A DNA stretch of 5,769 bases from Chloroflexota bacterium (GTDB taxonomy: Bacteria > Chloroflexota > Dehalococcoidia > SHYB01), in NCBI GenBank assembly GCA_016200725.1, contig JACQEE010000270.1, positions 1-5,769 on the forward strand, given 5' to 3'. The notes beneath the pieces were generated by a model. That model searched no databases. It was not told the origin of the DNA and was given only the letters and a program-made list of their open reading frames with translations. The first letter of the stretch is position 1; each line of letters begins with the position of its first letter. A program made the position numbers and the translations under genes. Positions 5,516 to 5,769 of the stretch are shown piece after piece.

Positions 5516-5769
5516 TCACTTGACCACCGCGAACTTCGGCAGCGTCACTTCGGGTGTCACGTCTTCGAACGTTACGGTAACGCGGTCGCCGACCTTGACG
5601 GTCGTGGGGTCTTTGGCGCCGATGACGTTGCTGAACATCTGGATGCCTTCATCGAGTTCGATGTAGGCGATGATGTAGGGCACTTCGTCCTTGAAGCCCG
5701 GCGAGCGGTTCTGGTAGACGATGGACATGCTGTAGATCTTGCCGGTGCCCTTCGCCTTCTGGTAGGCGA
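5516..5769 (-). CDS. DUF35 OB-fold protein (Zn-ribbon/OB-fold, acyl-CoA-associated), C-terminal fragment
   Basis: This is the C-terminal 83 residues of a DUF35-type protein; the frame stays open to the right edge, so the start and the expected N-terminal zinc ribbon lie outside. A methionine at 5728 is internal, not a start: the residues before it (KGTGKIYS) continue the typical 'G.GTVYS' strand that opens the OB fold. Visible landmarks are FKDEVPYIIAYIELDEG, MFSNVIG, VKVGDRVTVTFEDVT and the closing LPKFAVVK. DUF35 proteins usually pair with a thiolase or HMG-CoA-synthase-like enzyme encoded next to them. They act as a subunit that binds acyl-CoA or channels it between active sites. Such a partner, if present, should lie upstream beyond 5769. 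The stop TGA (5518-5516) is only 6 nt from the candidate GTG of the DUF4258 frame and in the same phase, so the two may be co-transcribed. Confidence 0.85.
   Translation of the reverse strand, partial: AYQKAKGTGKIYSMSIVYQNRSPGFKDEVPYIIAYIELDEGIQMFSNVIGAKDPTTVKVGDRVTVTFEDVTPEVTLPKFAVVK

Noticed and set aside
1..5769. CRISPR arrays, tRNA or rRNA genes, insertion sequences, phage genes.
   Set aside because: I saw no spaced direct repeats, no cloverleaf-like sequence, no rRNA-like stretch, no transposase or integrase motif, and no terminal inverted repeats with target duplications.

Overview
The window is GC-rich bacterial chromosome, roughly two-thirds G+C in the lines I counted inside the large genes. 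It is densely packed, has good Shine-Dalgarno sequences and shows no mobile element. The gene mix (a DUF35-type Zn-ribbon/OB-fold protein, an M16B peptidase, an HtpX protease and a DUF4258/YgiT pair) would fit Chloroflexota or another GC-rich free-living lineage. That placement is a low-confidence inference from protein style, not from a marker gene.

Layout. At the left edge (1-196, minus) is the N-terminus of a COG2907-type FAD/NAD(P)-binding oxidoreductase, cut by the window. A classical short-chain dehydrogenase (226-990, plus) diverges from it with only 29 bp between start codons. A strong hairpin (1086-1113) then ends htpX, which reads leftward (1137-2027) from its own TATAAT -10 box. 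Upstream of htpX, also on the minus strand, is a HAD-superfamily phosphatase/phosphomutase (2205-2852). A glyoxalase-II-like metallo-beta-lactamase-fold hydrolase (2985-3623, plus) diverges from it. After a probable intrinsic terminator comes an M16B zinc peptidase (3709-4971, plus).

The right end is the most interesting part. The M16B gene converges on a 74-residue YgiT-type zinc-finger gene (4968-5192, minus), and the two share one CTAG as both stop codons. Directly upstream of the zinc-finger gene is a complete DUF4258 reading frame with a 4-nt ATGA overlap. It is easy to miss because it has no usable start codon: the only plausible one (GTG at 5509) is followed three codons later by an amber TAG. 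DUF4258/YgiT pairs have the organisation of MqsR/MqsA-like toxin-antitoxin modules, so this looks like such a module with a silenced or unusually initiated toxin-like half. The pair is lower in G+C than its neighbours. It sits 6 nt behind the stop codon of a DUF35 OB-fold protein whose N-terminus lies beyond the right edge (5516-5769, minus).

Apart from the DUF4258/YgiT pair, and possibly the divergent oxidoreductase/dehydrogenase pair, the genes look like independent housekeeping units (membrane quality control, peptidase, phosphatase, thioester or lactone hydrolase) rather than one pathway.
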